Below are positions 9,353-18,250 of a stretch of 64,000 nt of DNA, piece by piece. The DNA comes from Caldisericaceae bacterium (GTDB lineage Bacteria > Caldisericota > Caldisericia > Caldisericales > Caldisericaceae), in NCBI GenBank assembly GCA_027023025.1, contig JALVXB010000036.1, forward strand, positions 13,916 to 77,915, written 5' to 3'. Made by a program: the position numbers and the translations under genes. Positions within the stretch are counted from its first letter, which is position 1, and each line of letters starts with the position of its first letter. The notes beneath the pieces were generated by a model. That model did not search any database, had not been told where the DNA came from, and saw only the letters and a list, made by a program, of their open reading frames with translations.

Positions 9353-10720
9353 ATGATTAAAAATTTCAACGAGTTAACGAAAGGGCGTTTTGCAAAGGAG
9401 AGGGCGGACGCCCTCTCTGCACTTACTGCGGCAATTGAGCGCGTACTGCCTGAAAACTGCATAAAGAATGTATTAAAACTGCAGGGACATAAAATTTTAT
9501 GCAAAGACAAGGAGTACGACATAGAAAGTTACGAGCATATTTATCTTATTGCATTTGGCAAGGCAGCCGAGAGGATGGCAAAAAGCGTACTTGATGTGCT
9601 AAGTAGTGCTGTCCCAAATACTAAAATTGCCGGTGCTGTTTGTGTTACAAAAGAATTTAAAGGCCTGCTGCCGCCGTTTGTTAAAAAGATTACTGGCGGA
9701 CATCCTATACCAGACGAGCAAAGCGTACTTGCAGGAGAAGAAATCTTAAAACTTGCAAAAGAAACGGGCGAAAGAGATTTAACGATTATTCTCATATCTG
9801 GCGGCGGCTCTGCGATGGTGGAGAGCCCTCTTGTCCCTCTTAAAGACTTGCAGCACGCAACAAAAGTTCTTATGGAAAGCGGAGCAAACATAGAAGAGTT
9901 GAACGCAGTAAGAAAGCACCTGTCCAACATTAAGGGAGGCCGTTTGCTTGCTCATCTAAAAGGTGATGTTCTTGCTCTTATAATCTCTGATGTAATAGGC
10001 GATGAGTTAGGTACAATTGCATCAGGCCCTACGTATTTTGATAAAACGACATTCAAAGATGCGCTGAGCATAATCGACAAGTACGGAATAGAAAGTGAGT
10101 TGCCTGAAAGCGTTATTACGGTATTAAAAAAAGGTGCAAAAGGAGAGTTGTTAGAAACATTGAAAGAAAGAGAGTATTACGAGAAAAGTGTGGAAAATGT
10201 GCTCGTCGCAACGAACTTCGATGCAGGAAGCGAAGCCGTAAAGTATCTTAAAAACGAGGGATATTCCGTTCTTTATTTAGGAGATGCCATTCAGGGGGAA
10301 GCGCGCGAGGTTGCAAAGGTATTTGGCGGTGTTGCACAATCTGCCTATGCAGGCAAATTTTCTGTAAACGGCTTTCCTTTTGCGCTTGTGTTTGGAGGGG
10401 AAACTACTGTTACTGTAAAAGGAAGTGGAGTTGGCGGCCGAAACGAAGAGTTTGTCCTTGCCGTCCTGCCTTTTCTTTCAAAAACGAAAGCCGTGATTGC
10501 CTCTATTGGGACAGACGGAATTGACGGGAGAAGTAATGCGGCCGGCGCAATAGCAGACTCGGATACGCTGATACTATCTGAGGAAATGGGCGTTGATTAT
10601 TCTGATTTTTTACGAAATAACGATGCGCACCACTTTTTTGAACGCGCAGGAGGGCTGATTTTTACGGGGAATACGGGAACAAATGTTGCGGATATTGGGG
10701 TTCTAATTGTCGTGCGGTGA
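9353..10720 (+). CDS. glycerate 2-kinase, MOFRL family
   Basis: 455 residues from ATG 9353; an in-frame TTG at 9344 directly after the gntP stop is possible but less likely. The protein matches type 2 (MOFRL) glycerate kinases: GGGSAMVESP and VRKHLSNIKGGRL in the N-terminal GckA-like domain, IISDVIGDELGTIASGP, and a C-terminal MOFRL domain with GGETTVTVKGSGVGGRNEE and IGTDGIDGRSNAAGA. It phosphorylates D-glycerate to 2-phosphoglycerate with ATP, feeding lower glycolysis. No clear ribosome binding site lies in the 9-base gap, so translation is probably coupled to the permease. The two genes form a glycerate uptake-and-use operon. Confidence 0.93.
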   Translation: MIKNFNELTKGRFAKERADALSALTAAIERVLPENCIKNVLKLQGHKILCKDKEYDIESYEHIYLIAFGKAAERMAKSVLDVLSSAVPNTKIAGAVCVTKEFKGLLPPFVKKITGGHPIPDEQSVLAGEEILKLAKETGERDLTIILISGGGSAMVESPLVPLKDLQHATKVLMESGANIEELNAVRKHLSNIKGGRLLAHLKGDVLALIISDVIGDELGTIASGPTYFDKTTFKDALSIIDKYGIESELPESVITVLKKGAKGELLETLKEREYYEKSVENVLVATNFDAGSEAVKYLKNEGYSVLYLGDAIQGEAREVAKVFGGVAQSAYAGKFSVNGFPFALVFGGETTVTVKGSGVGGRNEEFVLAVLPFLSKTKAVIASIGTDGIDGRSNAAGAIADSDTLILSEEMGVDYSDFLRNNDAHHFFERAGGLIFTGNTGTNVADIGVLIVVR

Positions 10721-10858
10721 CTATTTAGTAACAGGCTTTTAAGATGGTATTATTCCAATTAAGTTTAATTATTTTTGCACCAAATCCTTTAAAAAGAATT
10801 TATTTTAGTGCTAATAGTGATTGGCTGTTTTTTTAAGATATTTAGTACAGTTTTTAGT

Positions 10859-10886
10859 TTGACAAGTTGTTCAACGCTGATATAAT
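10859..10886 (+). promoter_or_regulatory. consensus sigma-70 promoter of the protoglobin-like gene
   Basis: Perfect TTGACA (10859-10864), 16-base spacer and perfect TATAAT (10881-10886). A GGAGG ribosome binding site follows at 10913. Confidence 0.85.
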
Positions 10887-10922
10887 TTGTCATATATAAA
10901 TTTATAAATGTTGGAGGTAATT

Positions 10923-11465
10923 ATGGATTTAGTAAAAGCAATGGGGAATGTGGAATTTACTGATGCGGACAGAGAGAGAATACTTTCTTTATCTCCTTTT
11001 ATAAAAGAGAACTCCGGAAAAATTATTGACGAAGTAATATCGGTCGTTGCGAAGGACGAACGCGTTTTGAACATTCTCGAAAAAAATGGAATAACTGCAG
11101 CAGACGCAAAAAGGGCCTGGATGGGTGCGCTTGAAATGCTTTTTTCCGAACCTATGAACGATAAGATGATTGAAAGAATGTTTGAAATTGGCGTGGTCCA
11201 TGTGGATAAGGAAGTAAACGAAGAACTCGTGATAGAAGCGATGAATTTATTTATGCTGAAGACGCTTGAAGCGCTCTCTGCACACATGGAGGTAAGCAAA
11301 GAACTTTACTTTGCCGTCGTAAAACTATTTGCAGTTGCCTTATCTGCAATGATTACTTCTTACAGTAAAGAGCAGGAAAGAAGAAGAGAAGCACTTTTAA
11401 AGTCTCTTGGCATATCTGGAAGGCTGCTTAAAAGGCACATAGAGCTGGGAAAAAGGTATAAATAA
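10923..11465 (+). CDS. protoglobin-like heme sensor domain protein
   Basis: 180 residues, all helical, from ATG 10923 with GGAGG five bases upstream. The in-frame ATG 10908 lies before that site and is less likely. The pattern FTDADRERILSLSPFI...W...F...IGVVHVDKEV resembles protoglobin and globin-coupled-sensor domains. H93 in GVVHVDKEV sits at the expected proximal heme ligand. No output domain is attached; the chain ends in a basic helix. It may therefore be a free-standing gas or redox binding globin. The next gene (convergent) is an ODP-type di-iron protein, so an oxygen/NO theme is plausible but unproven. Confidence 0.65.
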   Translation: MDLVKAMGNVEFTDADRERILSLSPFIKENSGKIIDEVISVVAKDERVLNILEKNGITAADAKRAWMGALEMLFSEPMNDKMIERMFEIGVVHVDKEVNEELVIEAMNLFMLKTLEALSAHMEVSKELYFAVVKLFAVALSAMITSYSKEQERRREALLKSLGISGRLLKRHIELGKRYK

Positions 11466-11493
11466 CGCTTTTGCAGATCACTTACACAAACAT

Positions 11494-11529
11494 AAAAGCC
11501 CTGTTTCCTACATAAGGAGCAGGGCTTTT
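11494..11529. terminator. bidirectional terminator between convergent genes
   Basis: AAAAGCCCTG (11494-11503) pairs with CAGGGCTTTT (11520-11529). A-rich and T-rich flanks on both sides fit termination of both the protoglobin-like gene and the MBL-fold gene. Confidence 0.9.
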
Positions 11530-11553
11530 GAAATCTTCAAATAATTAAAAAAA

Positions 11554-12585
11554 TTACAGATAAATAATTTCCTTTACCAGCGAGGGTATCTTCCCTTTAA
11601 GTTTATTTGCATTGTCCATTGCGTAATTAATCAAAGGCATTTTTACTACTGCTGAGGCAATGCGGTTTTTCTCTCGAAGTTTCGTCATAAATTCTTTTAT
11701 TGAATCTGATGTTGCTGGTTTTCCGTTTAATACTTCCTGTTTTATCTTTTCTGCCTCTTCCTTGCCGAGTACTTCCGCTGCCCGTTTTGCCACGATGTCC
11801 AGCATTTCGTTCAGCATTTCCTGCGGAATTTCGTTCGTCGTTTCCATGTCGGCAATCTTTGCAGTAGCATTCTCGAGGAATATACCTGCTTTCATTTCTT
11901 TAAGCGTGTCCATTGCAGGTTTTACCAGTTCTTTCTTTATAATTGAGCCGTGCTGTGGGAGAATCATTTCGATCTCTTTTTGCTCGAACTTTTTAATCGT
12001 AAAGTTTGCAATTTCGCTCGACGGGACGTAGAGTTCGTTAAATGCTTTCATTGCGTCAAAGTAGCGCTCGTCAGCATACAAGTCCCAGTCTTTCTGGAAT
12101 GCACCGAAGATGTCGGAAGAGAATAATAACTTTTGCTCAGGCTCGTATGTCGCAAATGCACCGGGCGAGTGGAAGTAAGGCGTAAAGATGAACTCTAACT
12201 TTTTGCCGTTATCCCATTCCAGCGAGAAGTCGTGATAGTCGATGTTGTAAAGGTCAAGTTCTTTTGAATAAAAGACGAGCAAAGCAGATACTCTGCTGTG
12301 TGCAATGGTTTTGAACTTGAACCCTTCTTTTACGAAGAAGTACAGCGCCGACGAAACGTCAGGGTCCTGATGCTGGCAAACTACATACTTTAACTGCTCT
12401 TTTGGCACGATAGAAAGTACTTTGTCTCTTATTTGCTCGTATTGTACGAGTGAGCCTGGGTCAATTAATACTGCTTCGTTTTCGCCTTTAATGAGGTACG
12501 AGTTTGAACGGAAAAACGACTTCTCGTCGGTTACGCCAACCCAAAATACATTTTTTGCAACTTCAATTGCTTTTGTGTAATCCAT
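11554..12585 (-). CDS. ODP-type di-iron MBL-fold protein (flavodiiron-like, no flavodoxin)
   Basis: 343 residues. The N-terminal two-thirds is a metallo-beta-lactamase fold of the oxygen-binding di-iron (ODP) type: LIDPG, then HQDPDVSS (H72, D74, D76), FHSPGAF with a ligand His, LLFSSDIFGAF with a bridging Asp, and LPQHGS with the last His. In flavodiiron proteins this domain reduces oxygen or NO. Here the flavodoxin domain is missing and is replaced by a helical, Lys/Glu-rich C-terminal region (about residues 235-343), so electrons must come from elsewhere or the domain acts as a sensor. A GGAGGGT site precedes the ATG. It is convergent with the protoglobin-like gene. Confidence 0.82.
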   Translation of the reverse strand: MDYTKAIEVAKNVFWVGVTDEKSFFRSNSYLIKGENEAVLIDPGSLVQYEQIRDKVLSIVPKEQLKYVVCQHQDPDVSSALYFFVKEGFKFKTIAHSRVSALLVFYSKELDLYNIDYHDFSLEWDNGKKLEFIFTPYFHSPGAFATYEPEQKLLFSSDIFGAFQKDWDLYADERYFDAMKAFNELYVPSSEIANFTIKKFEQKEIEMILPQHGSIIKKELVKPAMDTLKEMKAGIFLENATAKIADMETTNEIPQEMLNEMLDIVAKRAAEVLGKEEAEKIKQEVLNGKPATSDSIKEFMTKLREKNRIASAVVKMPLINYAMDNANKLKGKIPSLVKEIIYL

Positions 12586-12848
12586 ATTCTACCCTCCATA
12601 ATTTATAATTTTTGCACATTTAAGTTCACAGTTTAATATTATATTTTCGTAGTAGATTTTTTGCAAATTGTTTTGATAAAAATTTTTAAATTTTAAGCGT
12701 AATGAACAAATTCAAAGTTGTTAAATTGCTTGCTTCCACTACTCTTTTGGTGGTTATGAATGGCTTTATAAACTTTTATCGTTTTTAGTTTTTCGGTGTA
12801 TGTGCTAAAATACGACACAGGGAATTTTTTAGCGAAAAGTGGAGGGTT

Positions 12849-15800
12849 ATGCTACTACAGGCTGTTGCTATTGTTAGTGAGTTACTACTTTACCTCGTCC
12901 CAATTGTTATTTTATTGAGGGATTTTTATTACATTTACAAGGTAAAGCGTATTGCGCAGGCTCAATACTACTTAACGCTGTATGTACTACCTATAGTAGT
13001 AATAGTTCTCAGTATTAAAGGTGTGTTAATATTCGAGCATCTGTCCGAGAATGCTTTCCTGTATGTGATTGACCTAATTTTGATTCTTTTTCTCGTAGCG
13101 TTTGCTTACATTCTGATAAACGACATTATTAAGCGTGTTCCTGAAAAAAAAGTAAGGCTTACTCTTTTAGACTTTGCAATTCCTCTTGCAGCTCTTGTGC
13201 CGACTTTCTGGCATAGGAGTTTTCCAAACTGGTTTGACTTTTTCACATACTGTACAATAGGCGTGGTCGTCGTATTTATCGGTATGTTTTTTGCAAAGTT
13301 AAGTAACCATTTTAAGAGATACGCATGGTTAGCGGTCGGCCTGGTTTACTTCGATGCCTTGCTGTTCGCTATCCTTGGTGCAAAACTCGTTCAATCTTAC
13401 TACGGTACGATTTTCCTCTCCGTGTCCGGTATGGTGGTTTTGGCTATCGTAATTAGAGAGGCTAATTTATTTACTCAGAATAACATTGCTCCAGTTGAAA
13501 TTCCGGAAGAGGTGCACAGGTGGCACCTAAAAACGATGTTAAAGGCACTTACCGTTGCAATCGTTATATCCGTACTCTCCGTTGTGGCCGTTGCATCGAG
13601 CACTGTGTATGTTGCTGCTATTTACAATAAAACGAAGTCCGAGCTTCTTCAGAGTCTTTTCCAGGAAAACAATGTGGTGATGGACAATTCAAAGAACATA
13701 CTGGTAAACTTGAGCAGTGCAGTAAAACTTGCTTCTTTAAAAATTACTTCTCCAAATAACCCAGATGCAGTAGAGAAAGCAATGAGTTCCGTGTTTAACT
13801 TATACCAAAACGACTTTTACTACTTTGATGTGGTAAACACGAAAGGAATAGTTGTCGAGGCGTATCCGTGGAAGTCTTCGGTGGGAGACTTCGTATTGAA
13901 CTACGGATACGCAGAACGCATATTGCTTACACATCTTCCTACTATAAGCCCGCCAATTTCTACACATCATGGGTTTAATACTATTTTCATTTGTTATCCT
14001 GTGTTCGTCGATGGCGAGTTCTCTGGTTTTGTGGAGGGAGCGGTAAATGTAAATGTTTTTAAGAGAGCGTTCGTAATGCTTGGGGGTGAAGGCATAACCT
14101 CTCACATACATACGATAATTTGCGAGAACGGGGTCGTCCTGAGTAGTTCCGGTGAAGTTCCTCCCCTTTCACGGGTTTCGAACTTCTACATAAAGTTGCT
14201 GTCGGGTAAACAAGTATTTTATAAAAAGGTTTCATTTGAGTATCTTAACGGAAAGTTTGGAGTAATTTCTTATGCTCCAAAGGATGCACTCGTCCACTTT
14301 ACGAATAGAGTAATGTGGCACACTGGTATTGCTTTGTTTTTAGTACTTTTTGCTTTGTTTTATGTTATGTATCTCGTAATGTCGATGCTGAGGAGCGTAG
14401 ACTTTCACCTCGGGGAGGCGGTTGAGCACGCAATACGCCGCGAAGAAGAGGCGAGAAAGTCTGCAGTTGATGTGTCTCAGCGCCTGATGAAACTTACGGA
14501 ATTCGTTAATACTGTATCGTTTGACCAGCCTGACAAAACTTTCTACGAGAACTTGCTCGATGTTGCTATAAAGGTGATTCCTTCTGCCCAGAAGGGAAGC
14601 ATTGCAATTAAAAAAGGTGATTACCTGGAGTTTGTTGCTTCTCACGGATTTTCTCTGGATAGGTTAAAGCAGATTCACCTTCCGTTTGAAAAGCAAAAGT
14701 TCTTTATGAAAAATAAAATTACCGTGATAAACGAGATCCGTAAATTAGACAAAAAGATATACTCGGATAGCGAGCTCAAAGACATAGCAGAGGCAGGACA
14801 TCTTGGAGAGATTAAGTCCACTTTAAGTGCGGCTATTTATTCTGAGGGAAAGTATGTAGGGAGCATTTTCATTGATAATATGGAAAGAGAGAATGCTTTT
14901 ACCACCGACGACATAAAAATAGCAGAAGCAATGTCAAATGTAGCATCAATGTTCGTCCAGGGTAAGCACTACATAAATCGAATAAAACAAACGCTGAAGG
15001 CAGATGCGATAGTTATTTCTTTAATGGGGGAATTGAGAGATAGAAAATCACACGATTCAATTATTTTCCGCGTTTTCAAGTCTTTGCACGCCGACATCTC
15101 TCCTGACATCGTCGGTGTGGGAATTATTACTCACTCAGTTACGGGGCTTTTAAAACTCTGCGCAACTGAAAAAGTTCACAGTGAGGCATCTATAGAAAAA
15201 TTTAAAATAGATACGACAAAGCCTGCATTTGTGGATCCTGACGACCTGGAAGATGTATTCTGGGCAAACAGTGTAAAGAGCGTTTACTTCGTCCCCGACA
15301 AAAAACTTACCGGTGAAGGGATGTGCGTTGGATTCTCGAAACCTGCAAACGATGTACCGAAAGATGTTCTTGAACTTCTTAATGTTTTGCTTCCTTCTGT
15401 GCACGACCTCGTTTCGAATGTCGAACTTTCTAAAGAACTTTCCCGCGTGTACATAGAACTACTCATTTCGATGATTCACTCTATAGAATTGAAAGACCCT
15501 TACACGCGCAACCACTCGGAGCGTGTTACTGTGTTTGCATATATGCTTGGTAAGCGTTATGGGCTTTCCATGCGAGAACTCCGCACGCTTTACTATGCGG
15601 CGATGTTGCACGACATCGGTAAGGTTGGCATACCGGACGAAATTTTGAAAAAACAGAGTAGTCTAAGCGAAGACGAGTTTACTGTCATAAAGCAGCATCC
15701 ACAGATAGGCGCCAATATGATTATGGATGTTACATTTCTTAAAGAGTCTGCTTATGTCGTTTTATTTCACCACGAGCACTACGACGGAAGCGGCTATCCT

Positions 15801-16070
15801 GCCCACTTGGAAGGTGACCAGATTCCTCTGCTCTCTCGTATAATCTCGATTGTAGATGCGTTTGACGCTATGATAACTGAGCGGCCGTACAAAAAGGCTT
15901 ACTCGATAGACGATGCGATCGAGTATCTGCGCAAAGGAAGAGGCACACACTTTGATCCAAAACTTACTGACCTGTTTATAGAAATGTTAGAGACCGAGCG
16001 TGAAAAGTTCGAAGATATTATAAGAAAACCTGATGTAATGAGTATTTACGAGGAACTGTTTGAGATATAA
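12849..16070 (+). CDS. large membrane sensor with Cache-like, GAF and HD-GYP domains
   Basis: 1073 residues. Residues about 5-205 hold six or seven membrane helices, and another helix (about 233-255) leads to an extracytoplasmic Cache/PDC-like domain (about 260-480). A helix at about 490-512 returns to the cytoplasm. A short coiled coil and a GAF domain (about 555-715), a second GAF-like region (about 730-880) and a complete HD-GYP domain (about 890-1060) follow. Catalytic motifs are present: HDIGKVGIPD (H921, D922) and HHEHYDGSGYP (from H974). HD-GYP enzymes hydrolyse cyclic di-GMP, and some act on cGAMP. The sensed signal is unknown. GGAGGG precedes ATG. The gene is monocistronic and divergent from the MBL gene. 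Confidence 0.88.
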   Translation: MLLQAVAIVSELLLYLVPIVILLRDFYYIYKVKRIAQAQYYLTLYVLPIVVIVLSIKGVLIFEHLSENAFLYVIDLILILFLVAFAYILINDIIKRVPEKKVRLTLLDFAIPLAALVPTFWHRSFPNWFDFFTYCTIGVVVVFIGMFFAKLSNHFKRYAWLAVGLVYFDALLFAILGAKLVQSYYGTIFLSVSGMVVLAIVIREANLFTQNNIAPVEIPEEVHRWHLKTMLKALTVAIVISVLSVVAVASSTVYVAAIYNKTKSELLQSLFQENNVVMDNSKNILVNLSSAVKLASLKITSPNNPDAVEKAMSSVFNLYQNDFYYFDVVNTKGIVVEAYPWKSSVGDFVLNYGYAERILLTHLPTISPPISTHHGFNTIFICYPVFVDGEFSGFVEGAVNVNVFKRAFVMLGGEGITSHIHTIICENGVVLSSSGEVPPLSRVSNFYIKLLSGKQVFYKKVSFEYLNGKFGVISYAPKDALVHFTNRVMWHTGIALFLVLFALFYVMYLVMSMLRSVDFHLGEAVEHAIRREEEARKSAVDVSQRLMKLTEFVNTVSFDQPDKTFYENLLDVAIKVIPSAQKGSIAIKKGDYLEFVASHGFSLDRLKQIHLPFEKQKFFMKNKITVINEIRKLDKKIYSDSELKDIAEAGHLGEIKSTLSAAIYSEGKYVGSIFIDNMERENAFTTDDIKIAEAMSNVASMFVQGKHYINRIKQTLKADAIVISLMGELRDRKSHDSIIFRVFKSLHADISPDIVGVGIITHSVTGLLKLCATEKVHSEASIEKFKIDTTKPAFVDPDDLEDVFWANSVKSVYFVPDKKLTGEGMCVGFSKPANDVPKDVLELLNVLLPSVHDLVSNVELSKELSRVYIELLISMIHSIELKDPYTRNHSERVTVFAYMLGKRYGLSMRELRTLYYAAMLHDIGKVGIPDEILKKQSSLSEDEFTVIKQHPQIGANMIMDVTFLKESAYVVLFHHEHYDGSGYPAHLEGDQIPLLSRIISIVDAFDAMITERPYKKAYSIDDAIEYLRKGRGTHFDPKLTDLFIEMLETEREKFEDIIRKPDVMSIYEELFEI

Positions 16071-16464
16071 AAAGTTTAGTTATGGATATTAGAGAATTAT
16101 TTCTTTGGTGATTTTTATCTTGAGTTATTAAATTTTCACTTGCTGCTTGCGGTTTGTGGCGGAAATCTTTGCTCAGCAACAAACATTCTCCCTATGAGTT
16201 ATATTGAAGGATCTTGCGAGGAAGAATTTCATATTTTGGGAGTATATCTTCTTTTGTCGCTCTGAGCGCAGCGAAGAGTCTCTGCCTTAACCACTTACGC
16301 CTGTTTTTACATATCTTTCAAATCTGTGCAAAAATTGATTTAAAATTTCTAAAGTATTTATCAGAGTTTCTGCAGAAAAATTTCGTTACTTTAGTTTCTG
16401 CATTCGTATATAAGGTGGGTGGAAGCGCTTCCGGACAATTAAAAAATTTTTCAGGAGGTGTAAT
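16071..16464. other. intergenic region with one inverted dispersed element
   Basis: About 390 bases with no gene. A GCAGAG-type palindromic element lies in reverse orientation at about 16256-16292 (TCTGAGCGCAGCGAAGAGTC core). The rest is AT-rich. AGGAGGTG at 16453-16460 serves the next gene. Confidence 0.65.
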
Positions 16465-16665
16465 GTGACTGTAACGGAAAAGAACGGAAGACTTGAAATT
16501 TTGTTTGATGCTGGGAACGGCAAAACGCGCAGAGAAGGGCTCACAGGAGTAAAGCCTGCTGCAGCAGACCAGGACATTTACGATGTTGCAAGCGGTATTG
16601 CAAACTTAATAAGTGACACTCTTGTGGACATTCAGCTTAGAAGCGTAAAGAGTTATTCAGCATAA
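16465..16665 (+). CDS. DUF1659 family small protein
   Basis: 66 residues from GTG 16465, four bases after AGGAGGTG; the overlapping ATG 16463 hits an immediate stop. The pattern GNGKTRREGLTGVKPAAADQD followed by a Val/Ala-rich helix (IYDVASGIANLI) is typical of DUF1659. Function unknown. Proteins of this family are habitually found beside DUF2922 and YvrJ genes, exactly as here, which supports the call. Confidence 0.82.
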   Translation: MTVTEKNGRLEILFDAGNGKTRREGLTGVKPAAADQDIYDVASGIANLISDTLVDIQLRSVKSYSA

Positions 16666-16690
16666 TTTGAGAGACGGGAGGTAAAGCATT

Positions 16691-16918
16691 ATGGCAGATA
16701 CGAGTTATACAGTGCTCAGACTCGTTTTCACCACTGAAAACGGCAAAAAGCACGCAATGGAGTTTAACAACCCAAAAAGTGATATTACGGAGCAGCAGGT
16801 GAACGACTTGATGCAGATGATTATTTCGAAAAATATATTTACCACGAAGAACGGCGACCTTACAGGTATTGCAGACGGCGGAGTTGTTACCCGTTCGTTC
16901 CACGACCTCGTTCCGTAG
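16691..16918 (+). CDS. DUF2922 family small protein
   Basis: 75 residues. LRLVFTTENGKKHAMEFNNPKSDI and a C-terminal GDLTGIADGGVVTRS pattern match DUF2922, the usual partner of DUF1659. ATG lies after a GGGAGG site, 25 bases past the previous stop, so the two are co-transcribed. Both proteins are small, soluble and beta-rich by appearance. No biochemical role is known to me. Confidence 0.85.
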   Translation: MADTSYTVLRLVFTTENGKKHAMEFNNPKSDITEQQVNDLMQMIISKNIFTTKNGDLTGIADGGVVTRSFHDLVP

Positions 16919-16941
16919 TCGTTTCTGAGCGTTTGACTCAA

Positions 16942-16962
16942 TGGGGCGGGAAAACCGCCCCA
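16942..16962 (+). terminator. GC-rich hairpin inside the DUF2922-YvrJ gap
   Basis: TGGGGCGG and CCGCCCCA form a perfect 8-bp stem with loop GAAAA. There is no T tract, so a partial terminator or mRNA processing/stability element is more likely than full termination. Confidence 0.6.
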
Positions 16963-17084
16963 CTTGCTGGTAGTATAACAGGGTGAGTTTTTGACGAAAA
17001 TTTTTGCGTTGCGGCTCTCGTGCGGCTTCATTTTTTGCGGAACATTTTTGTGTTTTAACGAGAATTTTTTAATGAGGAGGCAAA

Positions 17085-17240
17085 ATGACAGTAGAAGAAC
17101 TTATAAAAATAATAGGAAATGTGGGCTTTCCCATAGCAGTTGCGCTTTACTTGCTCGTAGTTTTTGGTAATAAACTGGACAAATTGTCTGCGTCTGTGGA
17201 CAACCTCGCCCGGTTTATAGAACAGCTCCACGCTAAGTAG
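17085..17240 (+). CDS. YvrJ family small membrane protein (holin-like)
   Basis: 51 residues, preceded by GAGGAGG with 4-base spacing. The sequence begins MTVEELIKIIGNVGFPIAVA, one membrane helix spans about residues 9-28, and a KLDKLSASVDNL amphipathic helix follows. This is the YvrJ family pattern. It lies seven bases before a cell-wall amidase, an arrangement like phage holin/endolysin pairs. A holin-like or amidase-export role is inference. The length (51 aa) is normal for the family. Confidence 0.85.
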   Translation: MTVEELIKIIGNVGFPIAVALYLLVVFGNKLDKLSASVDNLARFIEQLHAK

Positions 17241-17247
17241 GTGCGCA

Positions 17248-17892
17248 ATGAGGGAGATAAAGTACATTATTTTGCACCACTCTGCAACTGAGCCTATCTT
17301 GAACGCAGAAGACACGAGCGGTGCTGAACTTGCCAATGTCATTTGCAATCGTGCGCGTACACACTGGCAGAAGGAATTTCCCACCTACAGGTGTGACTAT
17401 CACTTTTTGGTGGGGCAAACGGGCGCGATTTTTAAAGGGCAGCCCGTCACGCTCCCTGCATGGCATGCGACGAACTATGCGGTAAATGTGCACAGCATAG
17501 GGGTGTGCTTCCTGGGCAATTTTCAAACCGGGATAATGAAAAGGGCACAATTCGAAAGTGGAGCTATGCTCGTAAGAAAGTTGATGCACCTTTACGGAGT
17601 GCCACTGAAAAATGTCCTTCGCCATAAAGATGTCGTTTCTGACATTACGCACCGCGCAAACTCCACGCTTTGCCCGGGAAAGAACTTCCCTTACATAAAG
17701 ATGCTTTCTGCTTTAAGCGAGCACGCTTTCGAAGACATTTCTCCTGTTTATCCGTACTACGAAGAAGTGGAATTTTTGAAAAAGCACGGCATTATAAAAG
17801 GTGTGGACGGGAAGTTTTTACCAAAGGCGCTTGCAAGTAGAGAAGAAGTGGCACTCGTTGCATATCGCATTCTGAAACTTATCTTAAACTGA
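17248..17892 (+). CDS. N-acetylmuramoyl-L-alanine amidase with C-terminal SLH-like motif
   Basis: 214 residues. The N-terminal domain (about 1-155) is an Amidase_2/PGRP fold: IILHHSA with the first zinc His, WHA in the central motif, LRHKDV and a TLCPG cysteine ligand (C142). These enzymes cut the bond between muramic acid and the peptide stem. Residues about 165-214 (FEDISPVYPYYEEVEFLKKHGIIKG...SREEVA) resemble one S-layer-homology motif that would tether it to the wall. No signal peptide is seen, so release may depend on the YvrJ protein encoded immediately before it. The start follows only a weak AAGTAGGTG, consistent with coupling. Confidence 0.88.
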   Translation: MREIKYIILHHSATEPILNAEDTSGAELANVICNRARTHWQKEFPTYRCDYHFLVGQTGAIFKGQPVTLPAWHATNYAVNVHSIGVCFLGNFQTGIMKRAQFESGAMLVRKLMHLYGVPLKNVLRHKDVVSDITHRANSTLCPGKNFPYIKMLSALSEHAFEDISPVYPYYEEVEFLKKHGIIKGVDGKFLPKALASREEVALVAYRILKLILN

Positions 17893-18250
17893 TAGGTTGC
17901 GGCGGGGACTTGTGTTGAAAGGTTCGCTGTTTTTGGCGTAAAGTTTTACGGGTCTCTGCCGCGCTGCGTGGATTTTTTATTGCAGCAACGCAGCTGAAAG
18001 TTCTATTAAGGTGTCTTTCTCGTTTTCCAGAAATTTTCTACTCTGGACTTTCCCGTTTTCGATTTTATCTGCCGTAATTTTTTAAGGCAATTTTTCACAG
18101 TGATTTTTCACGCTTTCAAAGCCAATTATCGTTAATCCTGAATCTATTGCGAAAAACTGTAGTTTTATTCCTGTAACTTTTTGTGCCTTTTAAATCGCAT
18201 CGTTTTGCACTATACTCTCACGGAAGTGTGCGAGTTTTAAGGAGGCAAAA
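17893..18250. other. intergenic region before queF
   Basis: About 360 bases without a gene. A GCTGCGT...ACGCAGC inverted repeat (about 17962-17994) enclosing a T-rich loop may end the amidase operon. I looked for a preQ1 riboswitch and could not see one. A TATACT -10-like box lies near 18213. Confidence 0.5.

Noticed and set aside
17893-18250. preQ1 riboswitch upstream of queF
   Set aside because: Neither the short pseudoknot loop nor the A-rich tail of preQ1 classes could be found.
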